Of a DNA stretch of 64,000 nucleotides, positions 1 through 8,857 are shown piece after piece (the stretch's first letter is position 1; each line of letters begins with the position of its first letter). The stretch lies in contig NZ_CP089391.1 in the NCBI RefSeq assembly GCF_027594865.1, forward strand, positions 4,742,501-4,806,500. The letters are read 5' to 3'. Position numbers and translations under genes: made by a program. The notes below the pieces were generated by a model, which was not told the origin of the DNA, ran no database searches, and saw only the letters and a list, made by a program, of their open reading frames with translations. The stretch comes from Bradyrhizobium xenonodulans (lineage in GTDB: Bacteria > Pseudomonadota > Alphaproteobacteria > Rhizobiales > Xanthobacteraceae).

Positions 1-506
1 GTCGAAGCCTCATCATCAAGCGGCTTGAACTGAAACCGCGGGCCCTGCAAGCGCGCGATCAAACGCTCTCGCGGTGCATCGACACTGTAGATGGGAAATC
101 GTGGCAGGAGTCCATGGCGGATGTAGAGCCCCTGCGACACCGTGTTGAAGCTGAAAGTGATGAGCCCCCTGTTGGAGGCACCAGACTTGTCGGCGTGCTC
201 CAGAGTCCGCTTGATGAGCTCGTTGCCGATGCTGCGTCCCTGCTGATCGGGCGACACGAACAGCTGCGCCAGAAACCACATGTCGCCGCAGACCCAGCTC
301 CAGGCGAAGCCGAGGATCCGCTCGCCCTCCGCCACCCAGAGACCCGCGGGGTCGTCCTGCAAGGAAAACAACTGAAACCGGGGAGGAGAACAAGCCGCCA
401 TCGGCCCGAAGCCATGCCGCTCCGTGAGATCGTTGATGCTGGAGACGACGAGAGCATCGGCGACCTCCAGATCCTGGGCGCGCGCCGGCCGGTAAACCAC
501 AGACAT
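1..506 (-). CDS. GNAT family N-acetyltransferase, C-terminus cut by window edge
   Basis: The frame opens with ATG at 506 (MSVVYRPARAQDLEVADA...) and has no stop down to base 1, so about 168 codons are seen and the C-terminus is missing. The stretch LFVSPDQQGRSIGNELI in mid-protein is the acetyl-CoA pyrophosphate-binding loop of the GNAT fold (Q/RxxGxG/A form), and the following SFNTVSQGLYIRHGL fits the last conserved strand and helix. It would transfer an acetyl group from acetyl-CoA to an amine; nothing here identifies the substrate. It runs in the same direction as the flavoprotein at 537-1751, 30 bases downstream of that gene's stop, so the two may be co-transcribed. Confidence 0.8.
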   Translation of the reverse strand, partial: MSVVYRPARAQDLEVADALVVSSINDLTERHGFGPMAACSPPRFQLFSLQDDPAGLWVAEGERILGFAWSWVCGDMWFLAQLFVSPDQQGRSIGNELIKRTLEHADKSGASNRGLITFSFNTVSQGLYIRHGLLPRFPIYSVDAPRERLIARLQGPRFQFKPLDDEAS

Positions 507-536
507 TGGATAGCTCCGCTGGTGATGAGGCGACGA

Positions 537-1751
537 TCAAAATCTCGCGGTTCCGGGATCGAGTCCCAGCGTCAGCCGGCCGGCGACGATGTAATTGTTC
601 GGGCTCATCGCGATATGCTTCGCTGCGGCATGCACGTCGCGGACCGCACGCTCGAGGGCGCAGCTCTCGAAGATGGCGGCAGCGCCCGCACTCGCGGCCA
701 GCTCATCGGCAACGGACATCGCAGTCTCCGCCGCATGCGCATTGGCGATCCGAATGTCGGCCCGTGCTTCCACCAATCGTTGGCCGCCCGTCTCGGCGGC
801 AGCCATCAATTCGGTCATGGCGCCGATCAGGAAGGTCCTGGCGGCGCGAAGCGTCGCTCTTGCGCGGCCCACCGTCGCCTGCACGGTTTCGCGGTCGCGC
901 AGCAGGGCCCGCGTGCCGAGACGGCTCTTCCGGCAGGCGAGCTCCGCGAAGGAGGCAATGGCGCCGGACGCGATGCCGAGCGGCACCCCGCAGATGCTCC
1001 ACGCGAACACCGATACTGGCGGCAAGCGATAGAGCAGTCCGGGCTGGGTCGGTTGCGGTCCAAGAAACGGATGGACGTGCGCGGCCGGCACGAAGACGTC
1101 CCGCGCCTCGAAATCACAACTGCCAGTGCCGCGCAGCCCGGACACATGCCAGTTGTCGAGGATGGTCACCTCGGCCCGGCCGAGATAGCAGCAGAGAAGC
1201 GGTGAAACCGGATCCTCGGGCCTGACGCTCGCCAGGCCCATGAACCGCGCCGCGTGATGCGCGCCGCTGCCGAACGGCCAGCGCCCTGAGAGGCGATAGC
1301 CGCCAGCGACGGCGGTCGCTGTGCCGACCGCCCCGGTTGCGCCGGCGACGAAGGCGCGCGGGTCGGCAAACCACTCGCGTGCGACGGCCTCGCCGAGGTA
1401 GCCGCCGATCCGGCTCATGCCGCCGCCGTTGCCGACGAGCCAGCCGACGGAGCCGTCGAGCGCCGAGGCGGCTTCGACGACGCGCATGAAATCGAGGGGT
1501 GACAGCTCAGGTCCACCAAGCGCGCCCGGTAGCCACAGCCGGAACAGGCCGGCATCGGCGAGCGCTGCGAAGACCTCGTCGGGCAGGCGCCGCGCGCCGT
1601 CGAACTGGCTGCGCTGAGCCGCGATCAACGGATCCAGCGCCTGGACGGCCTCCAGCAGGCGGCGAACCGGCTCCGGAGCGCCGGCGATCAGGTCCGGACC
1701 AGGCCGGGACATCAGTTCGCCCGCCTCCACCACATCCCAGTGATTACGCAT
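537..1751 (-). CDS. Acyl-CoA dehydrogenase-family flavoprotein (possible flavin-dependent monooxygenase)
   Basis: A 404-residue protein with the three-part acyl-CoA dehydrogenase layout. There is an N-terminal helical part with LPDEVFAALADAGLFRLWLP and GG(P)ELSPLDFMRVVEA (residues about 55-95), a middle beta domain with the FVAGATGAVGTATAVAGGYRLSGRWPFGSG stretch (about 130-165), and a C-terminal four-helix domain of the Acyl-CoA_dh_2 type. GRWPFGSGAHHA is typical of the HsaA/DszC/HpaB-like branch, which uses reduced flavin to hydroxylate small molecules, rather than of beta-oxidation enzymes. The substrate cannot be read from the sequence. Start: the first ATG is at 1751; a second (MSRPG, residue 14) is an alternative. 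Confidence 0.75.
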   Translation of the reverse strand: MRNHWDVVEAGELMSRPGPDLIAGAPEPVRRLLEAVQALDPLIAAQRSQFDGARRLPDEVFAALADAGLFRLWLPGALGGPELSPLDFMRVVEAASALDGSVGWLVGNGGGMSRIGGYLGEAVAREWFADPRAFVAGATGAVGTATAVAGGYRLSGRWPFGSGAHHAARFMGLASVRPEDPVSPLLCCYLGRAEVTILDNWHVSGLRGTGSCDFEARDVFVPAAHVHPFLGPQPTQPGLLYRLPPVSVFAWSICGVPLGIASGAIASFAELACRKSRLGTRALLRDRETVQATVGRARATLRAARTFLIGAMTELMAAAETGGQRLVEARADIRIANAHAAETAMSVADELAASAGAAAIFESCALERAVRDVHAAAKHIAMSPNNYIVAGRLTLGLDPGTARF

Positions 1752-1857
1752 CGGGCGCCTCCTTCAAAATTTGTCCAGCACGGCCCAGCATGGTCCTCGC
1801 CTTTCCAGCGGGCCTAAATCCGTTCCGAAAAGTTCATGAAAAATGTAGTCTCCAGAC

Positions 1858-3420
1858 ATGACCATCCACGAATTCGGTCCCTACCGCCTCGATGCGAAGG
1901 CCGAGATACTGTTTCGAGGATCCGAACCGGTCGCGCTCGGACGGCGCGCGGTGATGCTCCTTCGGCTGCTCGTCGAGCGGGCCGGAACGCCGGTTTCCAG
2001 GGACGCCTTGATGCAGGCGGCGTGGCCGGACCTCGCCATCGAAGAGAGCAATTTGACGGTGCAGATCGCCGCCCTGCGGCGGATATTCGCCGAGATCGAC
2101 GGGGCCGCGGCCTGGATCGAGACGCTGCCCCGCCGCGGCTACCGTTATGTCGGACCGCCGGTCGCCACCGCGTTCGGAGCCGACCTGCCCGCGTCATCGG
2201 CACCTGCCGTGTCCGACAGGCCGTCGCTTGCGGTGCTTCCGTTCTCCAACCTGAGCGGTGATCCCGGGCAGGAATATTTTTCAGATGGGATCACAGGGGA
2301 CATCATCGCCGAACTGTCGCGATTCAGGTCGCTGCTCGTCGTCGCCCGCCATTCCAGCTTCGCCTACAAGGGCAAGACGCCCGAGATCAAACGGGTCGGC
2401 CGCGAGCTCGGCGTCAGCTACGTGGCCGAGGGAAGCGTGCGCAAGATCGGCGGCCGGGTAAGGGCGATCGTCCAGCTTCTCGACTCCGCGAGCGGCTACA
2501 ATCTCTGGACCGAGCGCTACTACCGCGAACTCGAAGACATCTTCGCGCTGCAGGACGAGATCGTGAGGGCAATCGTCGCGGCTCTTCCCGGCCGGCTGGA
2601 GGATGCCGGCCGCGAGATCGCCCGGCGCAAGCCGACCCCGAGCGTCACCGCCTACGATCTGGTTCTGCTGGGGAACGAGCGGTGGCGCCAGTTGACCGTG
2701 AGGGGTATGGCGGAAGCGAGGCAGCATTTTCGGAACGCCGTCGCGCTCGACCCGCAATATGCCCGCGCCCATGCCAACATCGCCTGGACCATGGTCTGCG
2801 ATGTGTTTCTCGAATCGCCCGCCCCTGCGACTTTGGACGAGGCGCGTCGCGAGATCGAGGCCGCACTCGATATCGACGACGGCGACGCCTGGTCTCACGG
2901 CGTCTTCGCTCAGTTGCTGTTCCTGCGGAACGACGACGCCAAGGCCGAAATCCATTTCAGCCGCGCGCTCGCGCTCAATCCCAACGACGCCGATGTCATC
3001 GCCGTGTTCGCCAACATTCTGGTCTACTGGGGACGTTGGCGTGAGGCGCTCACATGGATCGGAGCGGCCAAACGGCTCAATCCCTTTCCACCCAATCTGT
3101 ACCATTGGTATCACGCGCTTGCCCTTTATTCGGGGCGCGAATACGAGCTGGCGATCAAGGCGCTGATGGAGGCGCGATCGCTCGACCGGTGGTCACACGC
3201 CCTCCTCGCGGCCTGCTATGCGCAGATGGGCCGGCGCGGCGAGGCGCAATCCGAAGCAGACGCATTCGTCAGCGAGCGGCGTCGTGAGATGATTGCGAAT
3301 GGCCAAGCCGTACCCGCGAAGACTCTCGACCTCGCTCGGACCCGCGCCGACAGATATCGCGATCCCGCCGATCGCGACCACTTCCTCGACGGATTGCGCA
3401 AGGCGGGTCTCACCAGTTGA
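1858..3420 (+). CDS. CadC-like winged-helix regulator with TolB-like and TPR domains
   Basis: A 520-residue regulator. Residues about 3-100 form an OmpR/PhoB-type winged helix (EFGPYRLDAKAEILFRG at the start, then LPRRGYRYVGPP at the wing). Residues about 120-250 carry SLAVLPFSNLSGDPGQEYF, the TolB/adenylate-cyclase-associated motif found in many rhizobial CadC-like proteins, and residues about 280-470 look like tetratricopeptide repeats (NAVALDPQYARAHANIAW; ALNPNDADVIAVFANILVYWG). No membrane helix is evident, so it is probably cytosolic. It is transcribed divergently from the flavoprotein at 537-1751 across about 106 bases and may regulate it. The signal sensed is unknown. Confidence 0.8.
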   Translation: MTIHEFGPYRLDAKAEILFRGSEPVALGRRAVMLLRLLVERAGTPVSRDALMQAAWPDLAIEESNLTVQIAALRRIFAEIDGAAAWIETLPRRGYRYVGPPVATAFGADLPASSAPAVSDRPSLAVLPFSNLSGDPGQEYFSDGITGDIIAELSRFRSLLVVARHSSFAYKGKTPEIKRVGRELGVSYVAEGSVRKIGGRVRAIVQLLDSASGYNLWTERYYRELEDIFALQDEIVRAIVAALPGRLEDAGREIARRKPTPSVTAYDLVLLGNERWRQLTVRGMAEARQHFRNAVALDPQYARAHANIAWTMVCDVFLESPAPATLDEARREIEAALDIDDGDAWSHGVFAQLLFLRNDDAKAEIHFSRALALNPNDADVIAVFANILVYWGRWREALTWIGAAKRLNPFPPNLYHWYHALALYSGREYELAIKALMEARSLDRWSHALLAACYAQMGRRGEAQSEADAFVSERRREMIANGQAVPAKTLDLARTRADRYRDPADRDHFLDGLRKAGLTS

Positions 3421-3521
3421 CGGCGCGCAGCCGTTCTCTTTTGACGGAACCCGGAGCAACAATGCGGGAGTGGAAGGACCGCGAAAACATTTTTCCGCAT
3501 TAACGACTTATGTCATTGGGC

Positions 3522-3533
3522 GCGCTCGGAGGG
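3522..3533 (+). repeat. 12-bp copy of the tRNA-Leu 3' end (candidate att site, left end of retron cassette)
   Basis: GCGCTCGGAGGG here is identical to 10877-10888 inside the tRNA-Leu gene, in the same orientation. The two bases GG just before the adjoining mismatch also agree, giving 14 of 15 matches. In tRNA terms the shared segment is the 3' acceptor strand plus the beginning of the T arm, the usual target of tRNA-specific integrases. Between the two copies lies only the retron operon. No integrase gene is present, so calling it an attachment site is inference. Confidence 0.5.
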
Positions 3534-3626
3534 CGGAGATGATATTTGCAATTTCAGTACGTTGTCCAGATGGATGGAAACGTTAGAGACCTGAAGCATC
3601 GCCGCATCCCGTTGCACCAATCGCCA

Positions 3627-3655
3627 TTGACGCGGCGTCCCCGGCTTGTCATGTA
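3627..3655 (+). promoter_or_regulatory. Weak candidate sigma-70-type promoter for the retron operon
   Basis: TTGACG (3627-3632) is followed after 17 bases by CATGTA (3650-3655), 28 bases before the ATG of the WGR/ARM gene. The -35 box is good and the -10 box is poor. It is the only reasonable pair seen in the 262-base gap between the CadC-like gene and the operon. Confidence 0.25.
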
Positions 3656-3682
3656 GGTCGCCCGCACATCCTAGGGTGGTCG

Positions 3683-6600
3683 ATGCAAGTCGTTCGTTCC
3701 GTTCGCCTCTGGATGAAGGAGGGCCGTTCAGACAAACTCTATGAAGTCGATCTGATCGATCTCGAACGCGCTGACGTCGACGCACGCTATCTCGTCAATT
3801 TCAGATATGGCCGTCGCGGCACGTCGTTACGGGATGGAACCAAGACTCCGTCGCCGGTCACCCGCCCGAACGCCGAGAAGCTGTTCGATAGTGTCGTGGT
3901 ATCCAAGATCAACGACGGTTATCGCCGCATCGACGGCGACGCACCAGCGCTGAAGGTTCTCGACACCGGCGGCGCTGCCAGCGGGCGCGATGCGGAGTTG
4001 CTCAAGAAGCTCGCGATCGGTGCGCGCGGTGCATGGCCCGACAAGGAACGCGACCGCCTGTTCTGGCGCCTCGGCGTGATCCGGCTGACCCCCGCCTACC
4101 CCCAGCTCGCCGCCATTGCCGAGAAGACCGGCGCGGCGAACATCAGTTACAGCCTCGTCTATGCGCTGGCGCGCTGTGGCGGTGCGGACGCCGTCGATCT
4201 GCTGCGCAGCTGCGCCGAGACCAATGTCAGCGTCGTGACACGCGATTACGCGGCCTATGCCCTCGCCAGCGACTTGATGGGCGCGCGGCGGCTGCCGCCA
4301 CGCCTGTCGTTGCCGCGAACGACGGATGCTGCGGCGACACGCGACATCGAGACGGCGCTGACGAACGGCAACGGCGCGGGGCTGTTGCAGGCCCTGCTGG
4401 CGGCCAGCTCGGCACAGCCGGGCTTCGCCAATCAGTTCCTCATTGCTCTTGCCCACCATGCGCTCGCCGACAGCGTCGCGCGCAAGGCGTTGCTCGCGGC
4501 CGTGTACGCGATGAGTCCGCGCCCGCCCTACGTGCAGGTGCTGCGGCGCCTGTTCAAATATGCCGATCTCACCGATGACGGCCCGCTGTTCGCCGCAACT
4601 GCGCGGCAGTTCGAGCTGGCGACGCCGATGTATCGGCGTGCCCGCGTCTATAACGACCGCGTCTGGGTGCCCGGTGCGCGCCAGGCGCTGAAGCTCAGCG
4701 AGGAACAGCGGAGCGGAGCTCCACGCATCGCGCTGTCCGACCAGACCCTGCTCTACTTCAAGCGGCGCGCCTGGCGAATGCTGCGCAAGCGCGCCGAGCT
4801 CGGCCAGGACGCCTTCACGGCGATGGCGAGCGACCTCCTCCTCGCTTTCACGGACGCCGACGGCGTCAAGCCGGCGACATGGGACAAGCATGTCCGCATC
4901 GACGGCCGCTTTCATCCCGTCCCCCATGCGACCGAGGCACTGGGTCGCGCGTGGAGCATCAGCCACCTGCTGTATGCCGGGGCCCAGACCAGCCGATTCA
5001 ATGACAAGGGGCTCACCCATCGCCATGTCGGCCCGCGGGCGGCGGCACAGCGCGAGGAGGCGTTCCCCGCGCTGTGGGATGCCCAGCCACAACGGCTGCT
5101 GCGCGTCGCGGCACTGGCGCGCAATCATGCGGCGGCGCGGTTCGCGGCGGAAGCACTGCGGCAGGGCCCGCCGCGCCCTGACACGATGGATGCGGCCGCG
5201 GTCGGCGGCCTGCTGGCCTCCCCCTATCCGGAAGTCACCGCGCTCGCGACCGACATGGCGCGGCGCCTGATCGATGCTGGCAAGGCCGATGCGACGCTGA
5301 TCGCCGCGCTGCTCGATGCGACCGCACAGGACATGCGCGACCTGGCCATCCGCGCCATCGACGACCGCGCCGACTGGCCGTGGGCCGACCCCAGCCTTGC
5401 ACGCGCCGCGCTGACGAGCCCGCACGACCACGTGCAAGGCCGGACGCGCGGCTGGCTGCGCGACCGCGCGCCCTCGCCCGACCAGCGCGCCGGCGTGGCG
5501 GAAGCGTTCGCAGCCTGGCTCGCGCAGCTGCCGTCAGAACTGGACGACATGCTCCGCGCCGGCCTCACCGCCGCCCTCGCGCTGCTGCCGCTGCTATGGC
5601 CCGATCGCGACTGCCCGCTGCAACCGGAGATCATCGAAAGCCTGACCGGCCATTCCAGTCCCGACGTCCAGGCGGCCAGCGTCCAGCTCATCGCCGTGAC
5701 CCCGACGCGGCCTGACGATCTGCCGGCAGAATTTTGGCAGGCGATCCTGCAGGCTGATGCGCCGGAAATCCGCATTGCCTCGATGATCCTGCTGGCACGG
5801 CTCGATGACGCCGCGCTCGCGCAACACCTCGACGGCATCACGCTGGCGGCGACCGGCGCCCATGCCGGGCTGCGAGCGGCCGCGCGGCCATTGGTCGCGC
5901 GCCTCGCGGCGACCGACGAGGCTTTTGCCATCCGGTTGCGCGACATGCTGATGGCCGGCTTCTTCCGCACCGAGCCGTTCGAAGGCCATGCCGCCGACAT
6001 GGTCACGCTGTTCGCCGATGCCTTGCCGCAGGCAGCGGCGGCCGTCGACGACGGCACGCTGTGGCGCCTGCTGCAGGCGCGCGCGGCCGGCGCCCGCATG
6101 CTGGGCGCAAAGCTGCTGGAGAGCCGCGACCCGCAGCGCTTCTCGGTCCGCCAGCTTGCCCGCCTCGGCAACCATTCGTTCGCCGCCGTCCGCCGCTTCG
6201 CGCTTCATGCGTTTGCGGCCGACGAAGCCCGTTTCCGCGCCGACCCGCAGAACGCCGTCCTGCTGGTCGAGAGCGAATGGGGCGATGTGCGAACCACCGC
6301 GGTGAACCGCCTCACTGCATGGCCCAGCGGCGCGCTGCCGGCGGCGGCGCTGGCGGTGATGGCGGACTCGACCGAGCCTGCGGTGCAGGACGGCGCCCGC
6401 CTGCTGCTGCGGCGCAGCCTCGCCGACGGCGATGTCGCCGAAGTGCTGGAGCGCGTTCTGGAGCATCCTTCCGGCAGCTTCCATCTCTTCGTCACCGAGC
6501 TGATAACCGGCGAATCGCTGGCGGATGCGGCGATCTTCGCCAAGTTCCTCACCCAGGCCCGCATCATCCTGATGCAGATCAACCGCGGGCGCATCGCCAA

Positions 6601-6841
6601 GGACAGGATTTTCACGGCATTGCGCAACGAGGCGCTGGCGCACCGGGACCGCGCCGCGGCGATCGCTCAATTGCTGCACGACTTCACGCTCAGCGTGACC
6701 CTTCGCGACAAAGCGCCGGCACTGATGATCCTGCGCGACATCGCCCATGCCTGGCCCGATATCACTCTGCCCGTCACCGTGGCTCGCGCCGGCCGCACGC
6801 CATCGGGCGGTGGGTCGCAAAGCAGCGGAAGCGCCGCATGA
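3683..6841 (+). CDS. WGR-domain + HEAT/ARM-repeat protein, retron accessory protein
   Basis: A 1052-residue protein. Residues about 1-85 form a WGR domain (SVRLWMKEGRSDKLYEVDL ... YLVNFRYGRRG), with the eponymous Trp replaced by Tyr in YGRRG. WGR domains bind nucleic-acid ends in PARP-type proteins. The rest, about 100-1030, is almost entirely short Ala/Leu-rich antiparallel helix pairs of the HEAT/ARM type, with no recognisable enzymatic motif. It is the first gene of the retron operon and its TGA overlaps the ATG of the SWIM gene (ATGA at 6838-6841), so the two are translationally coupled. In the published retron classification, as I recall it, an ARM-repeat partner next to a WH-SWIM partner defines type XIII. 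It is probably part of the effector arm held in check by RT and msDNA. Confidence 0.8.
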   Translation: MQVVRSVRLWMKEGRSDKLYEVDLIDLERADVDARYLVNFRYGRRGTSLRDGTKTPSPVTRPNAEKLFDSVVVSKINDGYRRIDGDAPALKVLDTGGAASGRDAELLKKLAIGARGAWPDKERDRLFWRLGVIRLTPAYPQLAAIAEKTGAANISYSLVYALARCGGADAVDLLRSCAETNVSVVTRDYAAYALASDLMGARRLPPRLSLPRTTDAAATRDIETALTNGNGAGLLQALLAASSAQPGFANQFLIALAHHALADSVARKALLAAVYAMSPRPPYVQVLRRLFKYADLTDDGPLFAATARQFELATPMYRRARVYNDRVWVPGARQALKLSEEQRSGAPRIALSDQTLLYFKRRAWRMLRKRAELGQDAFTAMASDLLLAFTDADGVKPATWDKHVRIDGRFHPVPHATEALGRAWSISHLLYAGAQTSRFNDKGLTHRHVGPRAAAQREEAFPALWDAQPQRLLRVAALARNHAAARFAAEALRQGPPRPDTMDAAAVGGLLASPYPEVTALATDMARRLIDAGKADATLIAALLDATAQDMRDLAIRAIDDRADWPWADPSLARAALTSPHDHVQGRTRGWLRDRAPSPDQRAGVAEAFAAWLAQLPSELDDMLRAGLTAALALLPLLWPDRDCPLQPEIIESLTGHSSPDVQAASVQLIAVTPTRPDDLPAEFWQAILQADAPEIRIASMILLARLDDAALAQHLDGITLAATGAHAGLRAAARPLVARLAATDEAFAIRLRDMLMAGFFRTEPFEGHAADMVTLFADALPQAAAAVDDGTLWRLLQARAAGARMLGAKLLESRDPQRFSVRQLARLGNHSFAAVRRFALHAFAADEARFRADPQNAVLLVESEWGDVRTTAVNRLTAWPSGALPAAALAVMADSTEPAVQDGARLLLRRSLADGDVAEVLERVLEHPSGSFHLFVTELITGESLADAAIFAKFLTQARIILMQINRGRIAKDRIFTALRNEALAHRDRAAAIAQLLHDFTLSVTLRDKAPALMILRDIAHAWPDITLPVTVARAGRTPSGGGSQSSGSAA

Positions 6842-8505
6842 ATTTCGCATATCGATTTCTCGGCAGCACCAGCGCCTCGTCCGACGCCGCATCGTCGTCG
6901 TTCGCCTTCGCGCCGGATACATTGCGCCAGCCGACCTTCTTCACCGGCAGGGTCGCGCGCCATCTCGCGTTCCGCGAAGCGATCTCGGCACTGCATCACG
7001 TCGTCGTGTCGGACCTGCGCTTCAAGCCGCGCGACCGTACCGCCTACTTCGAGTGGCTGAAGCAGAACGAGGCCAACTTCCTCGCCGAGGCGACGGCGCA
7101 GTCTGCAGCGCTCAAGCCGCGCATCGCGGAATTGCAGGACCGCATCCGCGGCCTCAACCGCGAGCGCGATCGACTCATGACGCCGTTCTGGGCGGCACGG
7201 CAGGCCTATTTCAACTACCTCTACAAGCAGAACCGCGACGCCTGGATCGTGCTCGATCCCGTCATCACCGTGCATCCGGACGAGATTTTCTTCGAGTGCT
7301 TCAGCCTCGACGAATCGAGCTACGGGCGGCTGTCTTGCGATCACGACGTGTTCGAGAACCTCGGCGAGATGGCGTTCGGCACCACCAACATCGACTACAG
7401 CCACGCGCTCTACGACGAATTCCAGAAGATCCGCTCCTATCGCGACACCACGCTGACCATCGACCCGTCCGGATTCGAGGTGCAGACCGGCGACGACTTC
7501 GACTTCCGCGAGGAGAAGATCGAGCTGCCGGACAGCTGGGTGCGCGGCTTCCTGCAGGTGTCGAGCGCCATGACCCTGCCGGCGCACGTGTTCGACCTGC
7601 ATCCCGTGGATATGGCCAACATTCTCACCCGCCTCGCGCAGAAGAAGGAAAAGGCCGGCCCGCGCTCGCTGCGCTTCGTGCTGAGGCCGGATGCGCCCGT
7701 GGAAGTGGTCATCGAGCCCTGGCACGAGAGGCTCACCTTCCGCCGCTCGATCTATCGCGGCAAGGAGCCCGCCGAAATCCGCATTTGGGGCCGGCGGCGG
7801 CTTGCGATCCTCGGGCGGGCGCTGCCGCTGGCGCGGTCGGTACGGGTACATCTGACCGGGAGTGGTCTGCCATCGTTCTTCATGGTCGATTTCGGCGGTC
7901 TGCGCTTCACGCTCGGCTTATCCGGCTGGACCGCGAACGATTGGTCGTCCTCCGGGCAGTTCGACCTGCTCGCACCGCGCCACAGGGTCGACAGCGACAC
8001 CGCCCAACGCGTTTTCGCAGCGCTCGGCACGTCCCACGCGGCGACCGCTGCTCAGTTGGCGCAGCAGACCGGCGTCGACCAGACGCTCGTGCATGCTGCG
8101 CTCACGGCCTACACCCAGGCCGGACGCGTCATGTTCGACCTCGACAAGTCGCTCTACCGCCTGCGCGAACTGACGCGCGAGCCGCTGTCGCCTGCGCAAC
8201 TGCGCTTCGCGAGCCCACAGGAGGAGAAGGCCGACCGCCTGATCAACGCCAACCTCGTGACGATCGGCAGCATTGATCGCAACCAGGGCGCTCGCGCCGT
8301 CAGCGGCAGCGTGCTCGACAACGCGCGCACCGAGCAGGTGAGCCTCGTCATCGACGACGACGACCGTCTCGTTGAAGCACGCTGCAGCTGCCATTTCTAC
8401 GGCCACAACAAGATGGCACGCGGCCCTTGCGAGCACATGCTGGCGCTGCGGCGGATCTTCCACGCGCAAGTCGAGGGCGTCGCCCAGGATGGACACGCCA
8501 CATGA
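6838..8505 (+). CDS. Winged-helix + SWIM zinc-finger protein (WHSWIM), retron accessory protein
   Basis: A 555-residue protein starting MNFAYRFLG at 6838. The frame is open much further upstream, but those codons lie antisense or in shadow over the ARM gene, and the ATGA overlap decides the start. Residues about 90-125 are a charged helical stretch (LQDRIRGLNRERDRLM). Residues about 380-450 look like a winged helix (TAAQLAQQTGVDQTLVHAAL, then AGRVMFDLDKSLYRLR). The C-terminus holds the SWIM motif C516-x-C518-x12-C531-x-H533, a zinc-binding fold linked to DNA or protein binding. The gene ends 66 bases before the msr-msd RNA. The role in the retron is inferred from position and family. Confidence 0.8.
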   Translation: MNFAYRFLGSTSASSDAASSSFAFAPDTLRQPTFFTGRVARHLAFREAISALHHVVVSDLRFKPRDRTAYFEWLKQNEANFLAEATAQSAALKPRIAELQDRIRGLNRERDRLMTPFWAARQAYFNYLYKQNRDAWIVLDPVITVHPDEIFFECFSLDESSYGRLSCDHDVFENLGEMAFGTTNIDYSHALYDEFQKIRSYRDTTLTIDPSGFEVQTGDDFDFREEKIELPDSWVRGFLQVSSAMTLPAHVFDLHPVDMANILTRLAQKKEKAGPRSLRFVLRPDAPVEVVIEPWHERLTFRRSIYRGKEPAEIRIWGRRRLAILGRALPLARSVRVHLTGSGLPSFFMVDFGGLRFTLGLSGWTANDWSSSGQFDLLAPRHRVDSDTAQRVFAALGTSHAATAAQLAQQTGVDQTLVHAALTAYTQAGRVMFDLDKSLYRLRELTREPLSPAQLRFASPQEEKADRLINANLVTIGSIDRNQGARAVSGSVLDNARTEQVSLVIDDDDRLVEARCSCHFYGHNKMARGPCEHMLALRRIFHAQVEGVAQDGHAT

Positions 8506-8570
8506 GCGACATGGAAGCTGCCGTCCGCAGACCCGGCTTGCACCGGAGACGACAATTCGCGTATCACCGT

Positions 8571-8810
8571 AATCGGAAGGGCGCAGGCTGGTCAGGACCT
8601 TGCAACCCGGGCGGCGTATCGCCGTCCTTGCACCATGACTATGCATGCGTCACTGGCCCGATCTTCACTGGGCCGGGGCAGTCCACCCGTACGCAATCGC
8701 AGATTGGGTTCTTTGAACCCAATTGCGTACGGGTGGACGCCCCGGCGTCGAGTGGATCGATCCAGTTCTTAGATGAGACGAAGGCTATCCGGCCTGCGCC
8801 CTTTCCGATT
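8571..8810 (+). ncRNA. Retron msr-msd non-coding RNA
   Basis: About 240 nt between the SWIM and RT genes fold as expected of a retron primer-template RNA. The 5' end a1 (8571-8591, AATCGGAAGGGCGCAGGC...) pairs with the 3' end a2 (8789-8810) over about 21 bp with one bulged T (8802) and one G-U pair. The msr part has a hairpin at 8601-8632: TGCAA/TTGCA, a CCC bulge, an 8-bp stem with one G-U, and a TAT loop. A short GGCCC/GGGCC stem follows at about 8655-8674. The msd part is a 31-bp hairpin at 8673-8745 with a TTT loop (8712-8714), a single A bulge (8680) and a 7-base bulge (8696-8702). The branching G should lie at the a1/msr junction near 8586-8591; its exact position cannot be read. Confidence 0.85.
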
Positions 8811-8857
8811 TCCCTCCGCGTGGCCGGCGCCACGATCCTGACCGGAGGGTTGGCCGC

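Noticed and set aside
8673..8745. Long hairpin read as a transcription terminator after the SWIM gene
   Set aside because: No T run follows, the arms carry regular bulges, and it lies between the complementary a1 and a2 ends just before an RT gene, which is the retron msd layout.
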